DNA of 64,000 nucleotides. It comes from Halichondria panicea (Eukaryota > Porifera > Demospongiae > Suberitida > Halichondriidae). The position numbers and the translations under genes were made by a program. The number at the start of each line of letters is the position of its first letter. Within the stretch, counting starts at the first letter, position 1. Of the stretch, positions 34,796 through 53,613 are shown in pieces. Location: contig NC_087380.1 in the NCBI RefSeq assembly GCF_963675165.1, forward strand, positions 2,471,803 through 2,535,802, in the 5' to 3' direction. The notes below the pieces were generated by a model. That model saw nothing but the letters and a program-made list of their open reading frames with translations, did no database searches and was not told the origin of the DNA.

Positions 34796-36267
34796 TCACG
34801 TAGTTTGTGTCTTATAGTTTGCTATCAATGCTGTCTCAACAAGTTTGCCAAACTCCCCAAGTCCGAGCACATCGAACATCTCTAATAGCTTCACCCATTC
34901 CAATGGATACTCGGCGGCCCCATTATCCAACCAATGGGCTAACACAGCGTGTGCTCGTTCTTCGTCATTACGATATTGTGTGTCCCAAATACTTAGTCTT
35001 GCACCGTCAAATTCAAATTCAGTTCCCATTTCTCTCCATTTGGGGGCAAGTTGTTGCTTTGGACGGACCCGCTGTTGTTGACCCTCTGAGTTCTTGAACT
35101 TGATACATTGTAGCAGTCGGAGTGTAGGTCTCTCGTCTGTAAGAGTGTGGGGTGTGTGTGTGTGTGTTGTGTGGGGTGTGTGTGTGTGTTGTGTGGGGGG
35201 TGTGTGTGGGTGTGAAAGGTGGTGGTTATTAAGAAACATAGGTCGAGGAACGTCTCGTAATAGCCACCCGTGAAGAAAGGCCATCAACTGTGATATAAAG
35301 ACAAGGTCACCAATGAACAGTTCGTGTACAAAGCAATCCCTCAACAAGATCACCCTCTCTCTACATGTGACCAAAACGTCGTTCCCCAAAAGTGTCTGTT
35401 ATAAAGGGGATTCTGTATATACTTGAGGCTATAGGATTAGGATGACTAGCTGTGTATAGCTTGAACGAATCTTACCCATAACTCTATTTTCACACTTTAT
35501 GATAATCATTGTGATTGAATGTGTGTTCACGTACGTAGTGCTGGGTGATCTGTTCTGATAGCTTGAGGGCACTCAGGACGAGGGGGAGGAGGGGTCTCAG
35601 TGGGCGTCGCTTTGGGGGTGAGTGTTTCAGATGGTGTGGGTTTATGCTTTGCAGTTGCTTCAGGGGGCTTCGCAACTGTAGGAAAGGGAAACTAATAAAT
35701 AATGTACTGTACATGATAGCAATGGGAGAAATCAAATACATGCAGTGCTATTAGAAGCACCACATTGAAGTATATGACACTTATCACAGATGCCATACAT
35801 GCTAGTTTTTGGCCAAAAACCCCACAATAAAAGTATCAAATTATACCTTTGTGCTGTTCTGCTATAGTCTTGAAGACTGCTCCGTTCTCACGAGCCACTG
35901 CCTGAGCCAACATCCTCCATGAAGGCTCCCCATTTTTCACTGTGTCATAGTTCCTATTCAGCCATTGCTTTAGCATCTCCATCAAGCAGTCCTTCAGGTC
36001 ACCTTCGATTTGGTCGAGTTTGGAAATAGGCAATCGTAAGTGCACACCAACTCGTTTCCACACCGATGCCACTGGCTCCATCGTCTCAACAACTTCACTC
36101 AGGTCAATGTCGGTCTCTGTAACAGGGAAATACTTAATCAGAGTGTTTACACTGACTAGGCGCTAGGCACTAGGCACTGAGATTTAGTTCAGTGTGAGAA
36201 TTGACTTACCTAGAGGCTCGTTATCAATCAACAGTAGCTGATCATTGTTGCCACCTCCTTTACTCAT
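34796..36267 (-). CDS. Protein with two death-fold domains
   Basis: Exons 36267-36210, 36116-35847, 35675-35535 and 35136-34796; all phases agree, giving 269 residues. The first domain (about 36-108) reads VWKRVGVHLRLPISKLDQIE...LMEMLKQWLNR...PSWRMLAQAV, a typical death-domain pattern. A Pro/Thr-rich linker (about 110-155) follows. The second domain (about 170-260) reads WREMGTEFEFDGARLSIWDT...AHAVLAHWLDNGAAEYPLEW, again death-fold-like but more divergent. No signal peptide or membrane segment, so probably a cytosolic adaptor for homotypic death-domain contacts (known for the family). Its partner is not identifiable. The second domain could instead belong to a related death-fold subfamily. 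Confidence 0.8.
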
Positions 36268-36325
36268 GGTACAACCTTACCAGAGAATCAGGTACACGAA
36301 CTTGAAGTGGTGGCGTACAATCGTG

Positions 36326-36336
36326 TATATATATAT
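36326..36336 (-). promoter_or_regulatory. TATA-like run upstream of the death-domain gene
   Basis: An alternating TATATATATAT tract about 60-70 bp before the ATG at 36267, at the spacing seen for the other TATA-like boxes here. Confidence 0.35.
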
Positions 36337-36628
36337 CTACAGTACAATGCAGAGCTTCTTGATCAGGCCCGAATGATGTAAGGGAAATTCTGGGGAAATT
36401 CCACAATGAAAAGGGGTGGGGCTGGTCTGCAGCAACCAAAATTACATGCTCTGCTCCTGCAGCAACTGCATTGACACTACTCTGCAGTCTGCATGTTGCC
36501 TTCTTGAGAAGTATCAGTACCCTTCAATTTACATTATTTTTTTTCATTTATAGAACCATCACATCATGTATAGTTAGAGCGAGGTATTAGCTGAAAACAG
36601 CCCATAAATAAATATAAATAATCAAGAA

Positions 36629-42191
<5,563 letters not shown>

Positions 42192-43342
42192 GCACTATTA
42201 CTGATGCTATAGTCTCCCCCATACACACTATGCCTATTAAAGCCGTAGCTAGTGCTGTGAAATGATCTGTGAGAAGCAATTAATGGATAAGGTATAAAGA
42301 GATTGTCGATCTAATTGCTTGCATAACAGTTTAATTGGATCAAATTTCAACTCGAATCATAATTTAGTGTGAATTTTCCGACTATAATAGCTATACTTGC
42401 TCACCTAATACAGTACACTGTAATTTTTAATTGGATCAAATTTCAACTCCAATATCTGTGCATTCCCAATTGTACTTAGCATGTTTGCTCACCTATGATA
42501 CACAAAAGTATGTTTTGGTTCACCAGCTGTGACCGATTCCAATGACTTTTCATCCTTCAGTTGTCTTTTATGTTGGTCTATTTCACAGATGGAAGACAAA
42601 ATAACAACCAATTAGTTCTGTGTAACAATTTTGTTAAATTAATTACAGGCGGTTTGAAGCTGTTGTGTGGGTTCCACCTTTGTCGCATTATGGAAGATTT
42701 AGTCAAAACTTTACTGGCTAAATACCATCAGGAGTTCAGTAAGAATGAACTCCTGATACCATGCATAGCTGTTCAGCCATCATGCTGACTGACTGGTAGT
42801 CAGTGCTTGCATGGACTCTACTATGTAGAATCAGTAGTTTTAGTTGTAACTATAATTCCCATATCAATGTATGTCATTCAATATCAACTCTTGCTAGATA
42901 CAATAATTATTATCTATTTATACTCTCGAGCTCCTACTGACCTTGTGTCCAAATTTTGTCTTAGATTTGTAGTGTCTGCAATAACTAACCACCAGGAGGT
43001 TAGATCTACTTAAGTTTCTTGAAATCTACTATGATTATTATATGGAAGTTGTAAGTGCACCTCATCTCTAGCTAGCTCTCTGCATGTACAGCATTGACAT
43101 TAATTTTCACTGTGACAAGAAAACTGTGATGAGATCATTGCGCATGCCCAGAAGCTAGATGGGGGTGGGGCTGGCATTGTTAGCCTCGATGCCTCGATTC
43201 CACGCCGCTTAAACACTTAAGTGAGCACTAAAATGTATAATTATTATTCTTAAAATTAATATGATGTCAGTAGATCAGTTGGTTAGTATAGTTATAAAAA
43301 CACAATAATTATTTCTAAATGCAATGTTTTTATATGAATTGT
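42192..43342. other. Intergenic region between RTK1 and RTK2
   Basis: No gene seen. The phrase 'taattggatcaaatttcaactc' occurs twice (42332 and 42428). A one-sided TAGCCTCG element starts at 43181 (TAGCCTCGATGCCTCGATTC) without a visible right end. Confidence 0.5.
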
Positions 43343-46300
43343 TTAATCTGTTTCCCCATACTCATAGTCAGGGTCATTCTTGTCCGAAGCGTCAGGATTA
43401 TAACACTGCTGTAGACCAAGGTACATTCCTGTCCCAGCTTCAATGGACGCTCCAAGGAGACAAGCCTCGGGGTGAGTGGAGGCATCTTCCACCGGGACGT
43501 CCAATACCTTCGTCTCCTCCTGAAGGAGGCTAGTGAGAATATCACGATACTTGGGGCGTGCGCCAGCCACTGGATGCCTGAATTGGTAAGAGAATTTTTA
43601 GCACTTACTTAATATACAGTTCTCTTTTCTATGTTTGTAGAATTAACTGATTCAAATGTATGCATGTGCCAGCTACCGGTCAGTCATATTGCACAAACAC
43701 ACTATATACTCTCCATTTTTCATTGTTTATTGTACTTGTTTTTTGCCTGCTGCTGAAACATTAGGTTGTATACTACCCTAACACCTGACCTACAATAGTT
43801 ATGTGTTTGTCTCTATGTGCGGGTGAATGCCCTGAGGAGTCTTACCAGCACTTTATCATGAGGTCATAGATGATGAAGGGACAGCCAGGGGGTGGAGGGA
43901 GACGGTAACCAGTATCGATAAGATTCAGTGTCTGTCAATAAACAATCAACATTTTGAGGTACGAACAAATTTCTTGAATACCCAGTACAAACTACTCGAA
44001 TGGGACATCCTCATGAAAATAGTGTAGCATTTTGAAGCGCTAAAATTATAATTATGCTCTTTTTTTCTGATCACCTTGTTTTAAACCATTTCACTGCATG
44101 TACACTGCTATGAAGGACAATTAACTGTCTGTATAATGAATTTATTTGCCTCTCACCTTCTTAGTCTCAATGCCTCTGAATGGTTTTCTCCCCAGACTCC
44201 ATATCTCGAAGAGCACACATCCATAGCTCCACACATCGCTGGCAATAGAGTATTTCCTCCTGTGGATCGCCTCAGGGGCCATCCACTTGAGAGGGACTTT
44301 CCCTCCTCGGCCAGTGTAACACCCGTTCTCAGACAAATCTCTCGACATCCCAAAATCACCAATCTATATTGTAAAAAGTTCATTTGTGGGGGACCTTGTA
44401 TGCATGAAATGTATATATGCACTACAAGTAGTAGTGTGTTATAAATTCATTGAGTACAAGTAAACTCAATAGCAATATCGCATGAAGCTTTGTAATTTGC
44501 TTTATATGTCTATAAGTGAACGTACTTTGCATGTGTCCTCTGCAGAAATAAAAACATTCCTCGCAGCCAGGTCTCTGTGCACAAATCCTTTGCTGGCCAG
44601 ATAATGCATCCCTAGAGCAACTTGTTGAGAGAAGCTTACTAGAAGGTAAGGCACACCAGCTGTTATGAGATTATTTGGCCTGTAGGAATAAAATTAATGA
44701 TAATTAATTCCTTAAAGTTTTGGTGCTATGGACTTACGCTGGCCTCAGTTTCCCAAGGTATTTTTTCAGATCTTCTTTGGGCATATACTCCATTAGTAAT
44801 AGAAGCTGGATTATATATGTCATGGTAAACTCTGGTATAAAAGAACTGCCTAAATAAGTAGTGTATATACTGTGTGTCATAATTATATCCTTCTGTATCT
44901 GTATAGACCGTTACATATGTTAGTATTATAGTTAGTTTATTTGGACTTACTGGTTCCCCTTGTGTGACAATCCCGTGTAGGTGTGTGATGTTAGGGTGTT
45001 TAAATTGCCCCATGATGGCGGCTTCTTGAAGCAGTCTAACTTTGTCATTTTGTGAAGCATTCTTGTTCAGACTTTTAACTGCCACCTGTAGAGTACCTTT
45101 AGACCCGTTCCAAGTTCCTTTGTCCACATTTCCAAAATGGCCTGATCCCAAGCGTTGTTCAATCCTATATGAATTTAGAACGACTTCAAAGAGTCGCTGT
45201 ATACACAATCATGCAGATTACTGCACTACTGCATGAATTAGGTATATGTACATTACTAAAATGTGTTAAGTGGTTGCTTGCTCACTGTATGGCTTTTCTT
45301 GGGATGACTTTGATGTGCTGTTCGGATAGGACGACGTAGATTTCTTCCTCGCTTGATGGTGGGGAATGAAATGGACCTTCAGTTTCATTATCTCCATCTG
45401 TAGCCTATATAAATGCAGACGAGTATGACGTATTTTGTACTGCTGTGCTGCTCAATGTGTACTTCAGGTATATAGAGAAAATTCGAGCATGTGAAAATGA
45501 GTTATTAGCTAGTTCAGAGTGGAAAAATAGATATATTGAATACTGTTAAAATGTTTTGTGTGTTTGTATGCATGTTGATGCTTACCTGACTGAGTAGTTT
45601 GTGATACTCCACAGTACCGTAAGTCAGGTAGATGTAGGCTTCATCGTCGTGGCTGCCACCTTGTCCACCCTACATGTAACAGTCATCATTGCCATAATTA
45701 TATACATGGGATATAATTTTTGGATTTGTGCGCATAATTACCTGAGATTGCACATCTTGCTCGTTTCCCGGTTCCTCTAATTGTTCATTATTACCCATGA
45801 AGATGTAATCCCCAGTAGCTGTGCTCCGTAATAGTGTGTCCACTACGTGTCCATTTTGAGCTTCAATATTCTGCCCGCCACTAACAGAATGTACCGTACT
45901 GATTGACTGTGAGAATGGTCGCACTACCGAGTAGTTTTGGCTCTCGTGGATAGAGGGAGTATTGTTGTGTGGAATATCGTACAGTGTTCGATTGTGTCTG
46001 TCTTTAGGTATGTCATATTGTTGAGAGCTTGCATTTGAAGTGGATCTACTGTTTTTCTTGGGTACTTGAACAGGAATACGATTTGATCCCACTCTGTAAA
46101 TCAGGTTGTCTATGTGTGTGTGTGTGTGTGTGTTGTATATAGAGGTGTGTCTGTGGAGGGGCTTAATCTCATCACATGCAGCTCGTGCATGAATGCGTTT
46201 CCATAAATATTTGTCACAGTTTTAGCTTTAATCAAATCACGAGTCCCAGGCATGTCTAGTCTAAACTTGAAGACCCATATTTACAAGAAACCTTACAGTT

Positions 46301-47496
46301 AAGTGAGCATGTGCTTGGCAACTTCCACTTACCTATGGCCAATAAACTGGTTTTACTGCTTTGTAGGCAGCCTTTAAAGGAGCCATGTTTTCTATTCAGA
46401 TAGCAAACAAGAAACAGTGTGAGACCTATAGCAACTCCTAGCACCAACAGTAGCACCACAATAACAACAGCTGCCACAGTACCACCATTGTCAGCAGCAG
46501 GTGCAGCCGTACCTTCAGGTGCAAATTCAGTTTCAATATCGCTCGTGGTACTTTCAGAATCGGGTGATGTCGAACCCATAGTAGTAGGATGTATGGTTGT
46601 CGCTCCAATTGTTGTTGTTACCATGGTAGTGGTTGCCATGGTAGTTGGTCGTACGGTAGTTGTTACTGTGACCGTGGTTGATTCTGTAGTGATAGTGCTC
46701 ATTGTAGTCGGTGTTGAGGTAATTGCAGTGCCTGAGGCTAAAAACATGAGTCTCTGAATGATATAATAATTATAGCTGTACATATAATTATGCATGACAC
46801 TGTAAACAATTAGTTTTACTTACATATGTCAGCTTGGAGATGCAATCCGTAGGTGCTTTCTAACCTCAAATCATTCCTGCTGAACTCTGTAGCAGTAAAT
46901 GCAGCACTTCCCCTCGTGTCTTGATGTAGCTCTTGGACCACAGCCGGCTGTGAGGCCAATATTGATACTGTTGGGATTGTAAATGGTATATACACTGCTA
47001 TAACATCTCCTTGCTCGACTTGTACATACTGATCCTCTGCTATTAAGGCATCTATACAAATCACATCTCCTGCATTTAGATTTGGACTTCCTCTGACTGC
47101 TGCGCTTGACACTAGATTGTATGTGTTCCCCTGTACATTTCTCCAGACTCGCAAGTAGATGTTGTACATTGAAGAGCCTGTATCGATACTGGATCTGTAG
47201 TAGCAGAAATGCCAAGCTGTGAGGTTGCCACTGCATGTTGCTGGATCATTGAGATTGACGTATTGGCCATTCGTGATGAAGGCCTCTGTTGGTTGCACTG
47301 TCTCTCCTATCGTACACTGTCCTGATATAGCAGTAATAGCTATAGAAATCAGACGGTACAATTATGCATGCTAAGAGACATAAAATTCTAGCATGCATAA
47401 TTTTCTAATTATCTTACCTGCAACTGCTATGAATACTATCTGAAGAATGATCATCATCTTCTGTTCTGTCTTTGCAGTAGTAACTGTTGCATGCAT
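43343..47496 (-). CDS. Receptor tyrosine kinase 2
   Basis: Exons 47496-47418, 47339-46824, 46737-46333, 46091-45742, 45669-45586, 45404-45286, 45164-44951, 44805-44738, 44679-44526, 44363-44157, 43931-43846 and 43577-43343; phases agree, giving 838 residues. Signal peptide [15 protein letters not shown], ectodomain about 27-198 ([16 protein letters not shown] ... LRVWRN), Thr-rich stalk (TTM/TTT repeats), transmembrane helix about 285-312, juxtamembrane YDIP motifs (QQYDIP, TLYDIP), and a kinase at about 518-790 with [30 protein letters not shown] and APEA all intact. The tail ends [16 protein letters not shown] plus an acidic YEY. An active receptor kinase at the cell surface; ligand unknown. 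Confidence 0.9.
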
Positions 47497-47570
47497 GTGT
47501 TGCTGCTGCTGCTTATGTGATACTGTTCTCTAGGCAAGTATAACAACATGAGAGTAATACAAAATCAAGT

Positions 47571-47577
47571 ATTTATA
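47571..47577 (-). promoter_or_regulatory. TATA-like box, RTK2
   Basis: TATAAAT on the minus strand, 81 bp before the ATG at 47496. Confidence 0.4.
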
Positions 47578-47930
47578 AGGAGCAGCCCACCTTCTCGAGA
47601 TTTCCATTTATGCAACTCTGATCTAATAAAGTGTTAACCACAAACAACCCACAAACACATGGTCATAAAGTAATAAACTACAGCTCATTTTGAGTGGGAG
47701 GAATGTGCCTTGGTAGTGGTCAATAGGCCTCGGCTTTTAGGTGGGCTCTGTTGGTGGGTGTACAGTCTGCCAATGTTTACTGTTTTATATCCATAATAGG
47801 AAGTATTATTTTGCACCATCTGATTGTGTGTAATTTTTCAATAAATGTATTATATCAACATAAATAAAAATGTGATGTATAGCAGCTATCACTAGTAGTA
47901 TACTGTGCATAATTATTGATGTTGGCTATA

Positions 47931-49973
47931 TTAAATATCTTCATAGTCCACATCGTAAGGATTGTAGTTATCCCTAGCATCAGCTGGCACCTCGTACACG
48001 CTTGTATCAGGAGCACCTTCCATATTGGATCCGTCAGCTATATCCTCGTAAATATCCTCGATAAAATCATCATTTTTTGTAGCAGAATTCGTACTGGACA
48101 TGACACCGACTACATCATCATAGATTTCATCGTCGACATTGCTGTAGATCAGCTGCTTGTTGCTCGCTCTCACCTCTCCAGGTTGTTTTGTGAGTGGGGA
48201 TGGTTTTACATTCGGATATGACGAAGACAAACTTGCGATGCTTAGTTGCTGTGACAGTGGTGTCTTCGAAGGCTTTGGTGATGATGGTAATGGAGGTGCA
48301 CCCAAGCTACGAATGCTTGACTGTTGTTGGAGGAGAGCTTTCCTCATCGGAGGAGGGGGTGTGGCAGGAGGGCTACGAAAGCTCATTTTGGATGTAACAT
48401 CTGCTTTGGGTATTGGTGTAGACGGCAAGGGTGGTGGAGCATTAGAAAAGCTTGATTGTGAAGTTTGTGGCAGAGACTCCATCGAGTACTGCTCAATTGC
48501 TTCGTAGATTGTTTCTCTCTTATTGATGGGAAGAGTCGTGAGGTAGGTGTGCTGTAAGGAGAGGTACATGCCTTTACCGGCCTCCAACATAGCTCCTAGT
48601 TGGGTAGCCAGAGGGTATGAGGCGGCATCCTCTTCGGGTATGTAGAGAAGCTCTTTGTCGTCTCTCAACATAGACTCGAGAATATCCCTGAATGCTGGTC
48701 GAGGCTTTACTTGTGGGTCCCTACATAATGGCAACAAAAAACGCGTACTGATTAGGCAAATTTAGAAGCCAATGAGACTGCTGTATAGTATTCTGAAGGT
48801 AGCGAGGGTACTACTAGCCCACGAGGGTAAGTCCCATAGAACTCTTAAACATTTTATTTATTTATTTTTACCAGCATTGTATCATGATACTGTAGATTGC
48901 CTCAGGGCATCCTGGTGGTGGTGGGAGTCTGTAGCCTGTCTTTATAGTCTCCAAAACCTGTACGAATCAGCGTAGAATTTGAAAGTGAATGTGTTTATTG
49001 TATTCCTCTGCACCCACCTCTGTATTTGGTAGTCCACCAAATGGTTTCCTGCCCACACTCCAAATCTCAAACAGTAGGCATCCATACGACCATATGTCAC
49101 TGGCTGTGGAGTACTTGCTGTAGTAAACGGCCTCAGGGGCTGTCCAGCGAACTGGAATAGCTCCACCTTGTGACACATAGTACTCGGCATTGGCTAGATC
49201 TCGTGACATACCAAAGTCTCCCAACTGTAACGGATATAATTATCAACTCATTGCAGTGTTTATGTGCAATATACATTGTTTTCTGCTTAATGATCATTCA
49301 GTGAAGCTGGCTAATCTAGAATTTATCTTCTTCGGTAGCTCTTCTTCAATATATACATGTAGGTATGTTTTATGCCAAAAGCTACCTACGTACCTTGCAA
49401 ATGTTCTCTTGCGTTACAAAGATGTTCCTAGCAGCCAGGTCTCTGTGTACAAAGCCCTTGCTTGACAGGTAGTGCATAGCCAGTGCCACCTGCTGGGAAT
49501 AGCTGAGCAAATTTTGTGGGGTATCCGGTGGCAAATTTCCTAGTCTGTGTGGTGGAGAAATTAATGCATCAGCGGATCTTCAGTCTGAGGCAATGGCTAC
49601 TTACTATGTATAGTACACACTGACTGACTTACTCTGATTTCATCTCTTTGAGACAGAAGCACAAATCCCCCTTTGCACAGTACTCCGTTACAAGTGAAAT
49701 CTACAAAAAAGACAGGTATATAATCAAATTACCGATACAGATTAGTAGCTCTTTCTACCTCATCTCCTGTTTTCACCACTCCGATCAGTCTCACTACATT
49801 GGGGTGAACAAACTGGCTCATAATGGCTGCTTCTTGGAGGAACTTTATCCTTTCTTCGGGTGAGGCTGGGGAGTGGAGAGACTTCACAGCGACTGTCAGG
49901 CTTGCTCCCGATTTCTCTATCCACTGAGCTTTGTTAACAAAGGCAAACTCACCAGATCCTATCTCAGCCATGA

Positions 49974-50071
<98 letters not shown>

Positions 50072-50075
50072 TGGT

Positions 50076-50142
<67 letters not shown>

Positions 50143-50150
50143 TGGTGGTG

Positions 50151-50216
<66 letters not shown>

Positions 50217-50243
50217 TAGTGGTGTGTGTGTGTGTGTGTGTGT

Positions 50244-50306
<63 letters not shown>

Positions 50307-50322
50307 TGGTGGTGGTGGTGGT

Positions 50323-50397
<75 letters not shown>

Positions 50398-50398
50398 T

Positions 50399-50455
<57 letters not shown>

Positions 50456-53094
50456 TGTGTGTGCGTGTGTACGTGCATGCGTGCGTGCGTGCGTGCGTGT
50501 GTGAATGAGGTGTGGGTGTGAGTGTGTGTGCATGAGGCGTGGGTGTGAGTGTGTGTGCATGAGGCGTGGGTGCGAGTGTGTGTGCATGTGAGGCGTGGGT
50601 GTATAGGTGCAGCATTTGTAGCAAACAATACTTAGTGAGTGCATTATGCATTTATTTAAGGTCAACGGCAGAACTATTGCCTTACTGTATTTTACTGTGG
50701 TGAATGCTCTGTGTCTTGGTCGACAATGTTAAACAGATTTCTTCCTCGTTGCTAGGCGGATCAGCATAGGGGTCAAAGTCCCCCATCGTAGCATTGTGTG
50801 GGAGGGTGCCTTTTTGTGATACAGTCTATAATTATAAGGGGGCAGTGCCATTCATGATTTAAGAATGTGCACATTGAGAAACAATTTTGATTTTAGCATG
50901 CATACTTTGTCTAACTTTCACACAACAAATTCATACCAATTAATGTACACAAAAGTGTACAAATTCACCAATGAGCCATTAATTTGTACATAATTATACA
51001 AACACACTTGATCGAAATATTGTACTCAGATATTACAAAAGTAAAGTGTACCAATTTATTCCAATTTGTACACTCATGTTTTCTTTTTACTTTACACACA
51101 AATATTACGTTTAGAGAATTTTGCATCAATTAAATGGAACCTTTTTAGCCTATGAGCATGCTTGAGGTATCACATACATGCTGTTACGAATTTCCCAAAA
51201 TAGGATACATACTGTAGAATCACTTGAATAGTGTAGAATGTGGCAAGTGTAGGAATGCTTGTACCCTATTTTGGGAATTCATCTTAATTCTTTTGATTTC
51301 TAAGTGTAAACAAATGATTATATTTCACCATAATAAGGCGTGATTATTAATATCAATTATCTCACCTCTTCCATAAACTGACAATAGACTTCATTCTCAG
51401 GTCCAAATGAGCGATAGATATCGAACACTGCATCTGTGCTCTGCCGATTAACTGTTCTATTTCTCTGTGTATGTGCATGCATGTGTTTGATTTTGAGCTA
51501 TACATAGGAAGCTTACAGTGTGTGTGTGTGCATGATTGGCATTTACTAGCATGGATTTTTAAGAAAAATGTTCATTGTAACGAATAAACATGGTACTACC
51601 TTAATTACTCCGTACTACCGTAGTGTGCAGTACATGTATATAATAGGGTATAATAATTATGTGTTCAGTATAATACATACCCACCTTATGAACTGCATAT
51701 CGTTCGCTGTCTGGCTCTGAACTAGCGTAAGTTTCAAAAGAGTCGATAAAATCTGGGGTGTCAGAGTCCAGTGGTTTCTGTACACTAGCTCCGTCCATGG
51801 CTACGTACATAGACTCCATCTGATTCCTTGGCTTAGCGATGGCACCGCTCTTTGTGCTTATAGGGATTTCATAGTCAGTCATTGGACCCGTTTCTATGGC
51901 AGTGCTGTTCAGGTAGTGGGCTAAAGCCGAGTTTGCACGAATTGGAGCTTCATCGTAGACAGTATTGTCTGCGCGGCATGAATGAAGATAAAATAATCAG
52001 TATTACTTGAATTTCACTCACCGTATGATGGTACCTCTTGACTCTTTCTCTTGAATCTTTTCTCCCAACTTGAGCCCCTTCCTTTTTTGTACCACAGTAG
52101 CAGACCTAGCACTGATATGGCAACAATGACACCAATAAGGATCATCACTGCAATGATGATGCCTGCCACGCCCCCTCCGGAGAGACCCTCGTCAGATGAC
52201 TGCTGATTAGTTCCTGAGTCTGTGCTGTTTGGGGGAGTGGTCACAGGAGCTGTCACAGGAACTGTCACAGGAACTGTTGATTCTATTGTGAAATCATTCA
52301 TATCTGTAGTTAGTGTTGTCATAATTGTTGGTGTCATTGTAGTCAAGTCCGTTTCTATAGCTGTTTGTATTGTATTGTTACGTTTTGTTTGTTCGTGTTT
52401 GGAGTGAAGATAAAATTAATAATAAATCAGTGAAAGGGAAACTTGAATGTAACTATACCTATGTCAGCTGTCAAATAAAGCTCATGCCCAGTTATTTCCT
52501 GCGCTAATTCAGAAGTTGTTACGGCATTAATGTCTGCACCGGTGTCAATGTAGTACAACCGACTCCCTGGAAAATCATCCGAAACCATTCTCAACCCATC
52601 AGATCCGGGTATATACACAGCTAGAATATCGTTTTCTTCAATGGGAATAAAATCACTTTCTTGCAGAATGTGATCTCTGCAATCAAACCTTTCAGAACGG
52701 CCAAAGTTCAAGACATCATCAGTTTGTGACGATTGGGCCACTCTTTCGTAAGTATCTGTGCCTGCCATTTGTCTCCATACTTGCAGCAATGCTGTGAATT
52801 CTCGGGATAGAAGTATACGTCGCTGGGCAAAATGGCAGAAATGCCAGGCAGTGATCCGCCCAGAGCAAGGAGCTGGATGATCAATGTCCAAGAACAATGT
52901 ACCAGTCATAGGAGAAGAGGAAGCCGATTCTAGCAAATCACCAACTGTGCAATGTTCTTGCCCATCAACAGTTACTGTAGAGACAGTTTAATTTCACTAC
53001 CTGTAATAGCTAAAATTTATAGACCACACTTACCTGCTAAAAGAGAGGCTACAATCAGCAGAAGAAAAGGAATTTGCATAGCAGCTTTCTTCAT
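47931..53094 (-). CDS. Receptor tyrosine kinase 3
   Basis: Exons 53094-53034, 52974-52459, 52360-52022, 51968-51685, 51464-51366, 50825-50686, 49975-49759, 49700-49633, 49544-49394, 49224-49018, 48957-48872 and 48720-47931; phases agree, giving 985 residues. Signal peptide about 1-20, ectodomain to about 192 (PAPCSGRITAWHFCHF ... LQVWRQ), Thr-rich stalk, transmembrane helix about 259-283, TDYEIP juxtamembrane motif, kinase about 480-740 with IGSGEFAFV (third Gly is Ala), [21 protein letters not shown] and APEA. The long tail starts LGAMLEAGKGMYLSLQ and carries proline-rich SH3-type stretches (APPPLPSTPIP, ATPPPPMRK) and tyrosines in acidic context (DDEIYDD, EDIYED, SVYEVP). Predicted active. 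The acceptor of the Gly-loop exon lies inside a CA repeat. Confidence 0.9.
49977..50500. repeat. Compound (TG)n / GTGGTGG microsatellite in RTK3
   Basis: About 480 bp of TG units broken by GGTGGTGG-type interruptions at 50071, 50142, 50215, 50305 and 50396, grading into 'gcgtgcgtg' and a 'gtgtgcatgaggcgtgggtg' repeat (50510-50600). On the minus strand it runs directly into the acceptor ACAG at 49976. Confidence 0.93.
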
Positions 53095-53406
53095 TAGAAT
53101 AGTATATCTTTGCTAGCTTCTTTGCCAGAAATTAAAACACTGTTATCACTAACACTAAATGAAAACCAGTAGATCTGTGCATTATAGCTGAGTACTTACT
53201 AGTATGTTGTGGAATGTTTGTTTGTGTCTTCAATTGTATCAATTAACAGTATGTTTCGGTAATGGTCAGTTGGAATGCAATGTTTACTGACATCAAATTA
53301 TTAATATGTTGGATCAATTTCGTATGTCCATAAGTACAATGTTTCCCACGAGGTCGAGTGAGATGAAAATAGTATTATGTAGGTGTAAAATAGTAGCACA
53401 CTAGTG

Positions 53407-53526
53407 TTAAAAATGATGTGTGGTTTTAACGCAGATGCGTGGCTATTGTGACAAATATTATGGAAAAAACGCACATTTGTCACAATAGTCACGCACTCTG
53501 CGTCAAAACTGTACACATCATTTTTA
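53407..53526. mobile_element. Inverted-repeat element between RTK3 and the orphan ectodomain
   Basis: Arms AAAAATGATGTGTGGTTTTA... and ...GTACACATCATTTTT pair over about 48 bp, including 'cgcagatgcgtggctattgtgacaaat' opposite 'atttgtcacaatagtcacgc'. Non-coding. Confidence 0.65.
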
Positions 53527-53613
53527 GTGATATGGCAACTGGACAAAATAAATGGACAAAATAAATGTTAACCATGGCAACCCGTAAATGTATGTTTCTG
53601 GTCAGGGGCTTAC

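Noticed and set aside
46419-46757. Plus-strand Val-rich frame of 112 codons
   Set aside because: Antisense of the RTK2 Thr-rich stalk and transmembrane exon.
49729-50665. Long His/Thr and Cys/Val open frames around 50000-50600
   Set aside because: Microsatellite translations. Only the last part of one (the RTK3 Gly-loop exon, 49975-49759) is real coding sequence.
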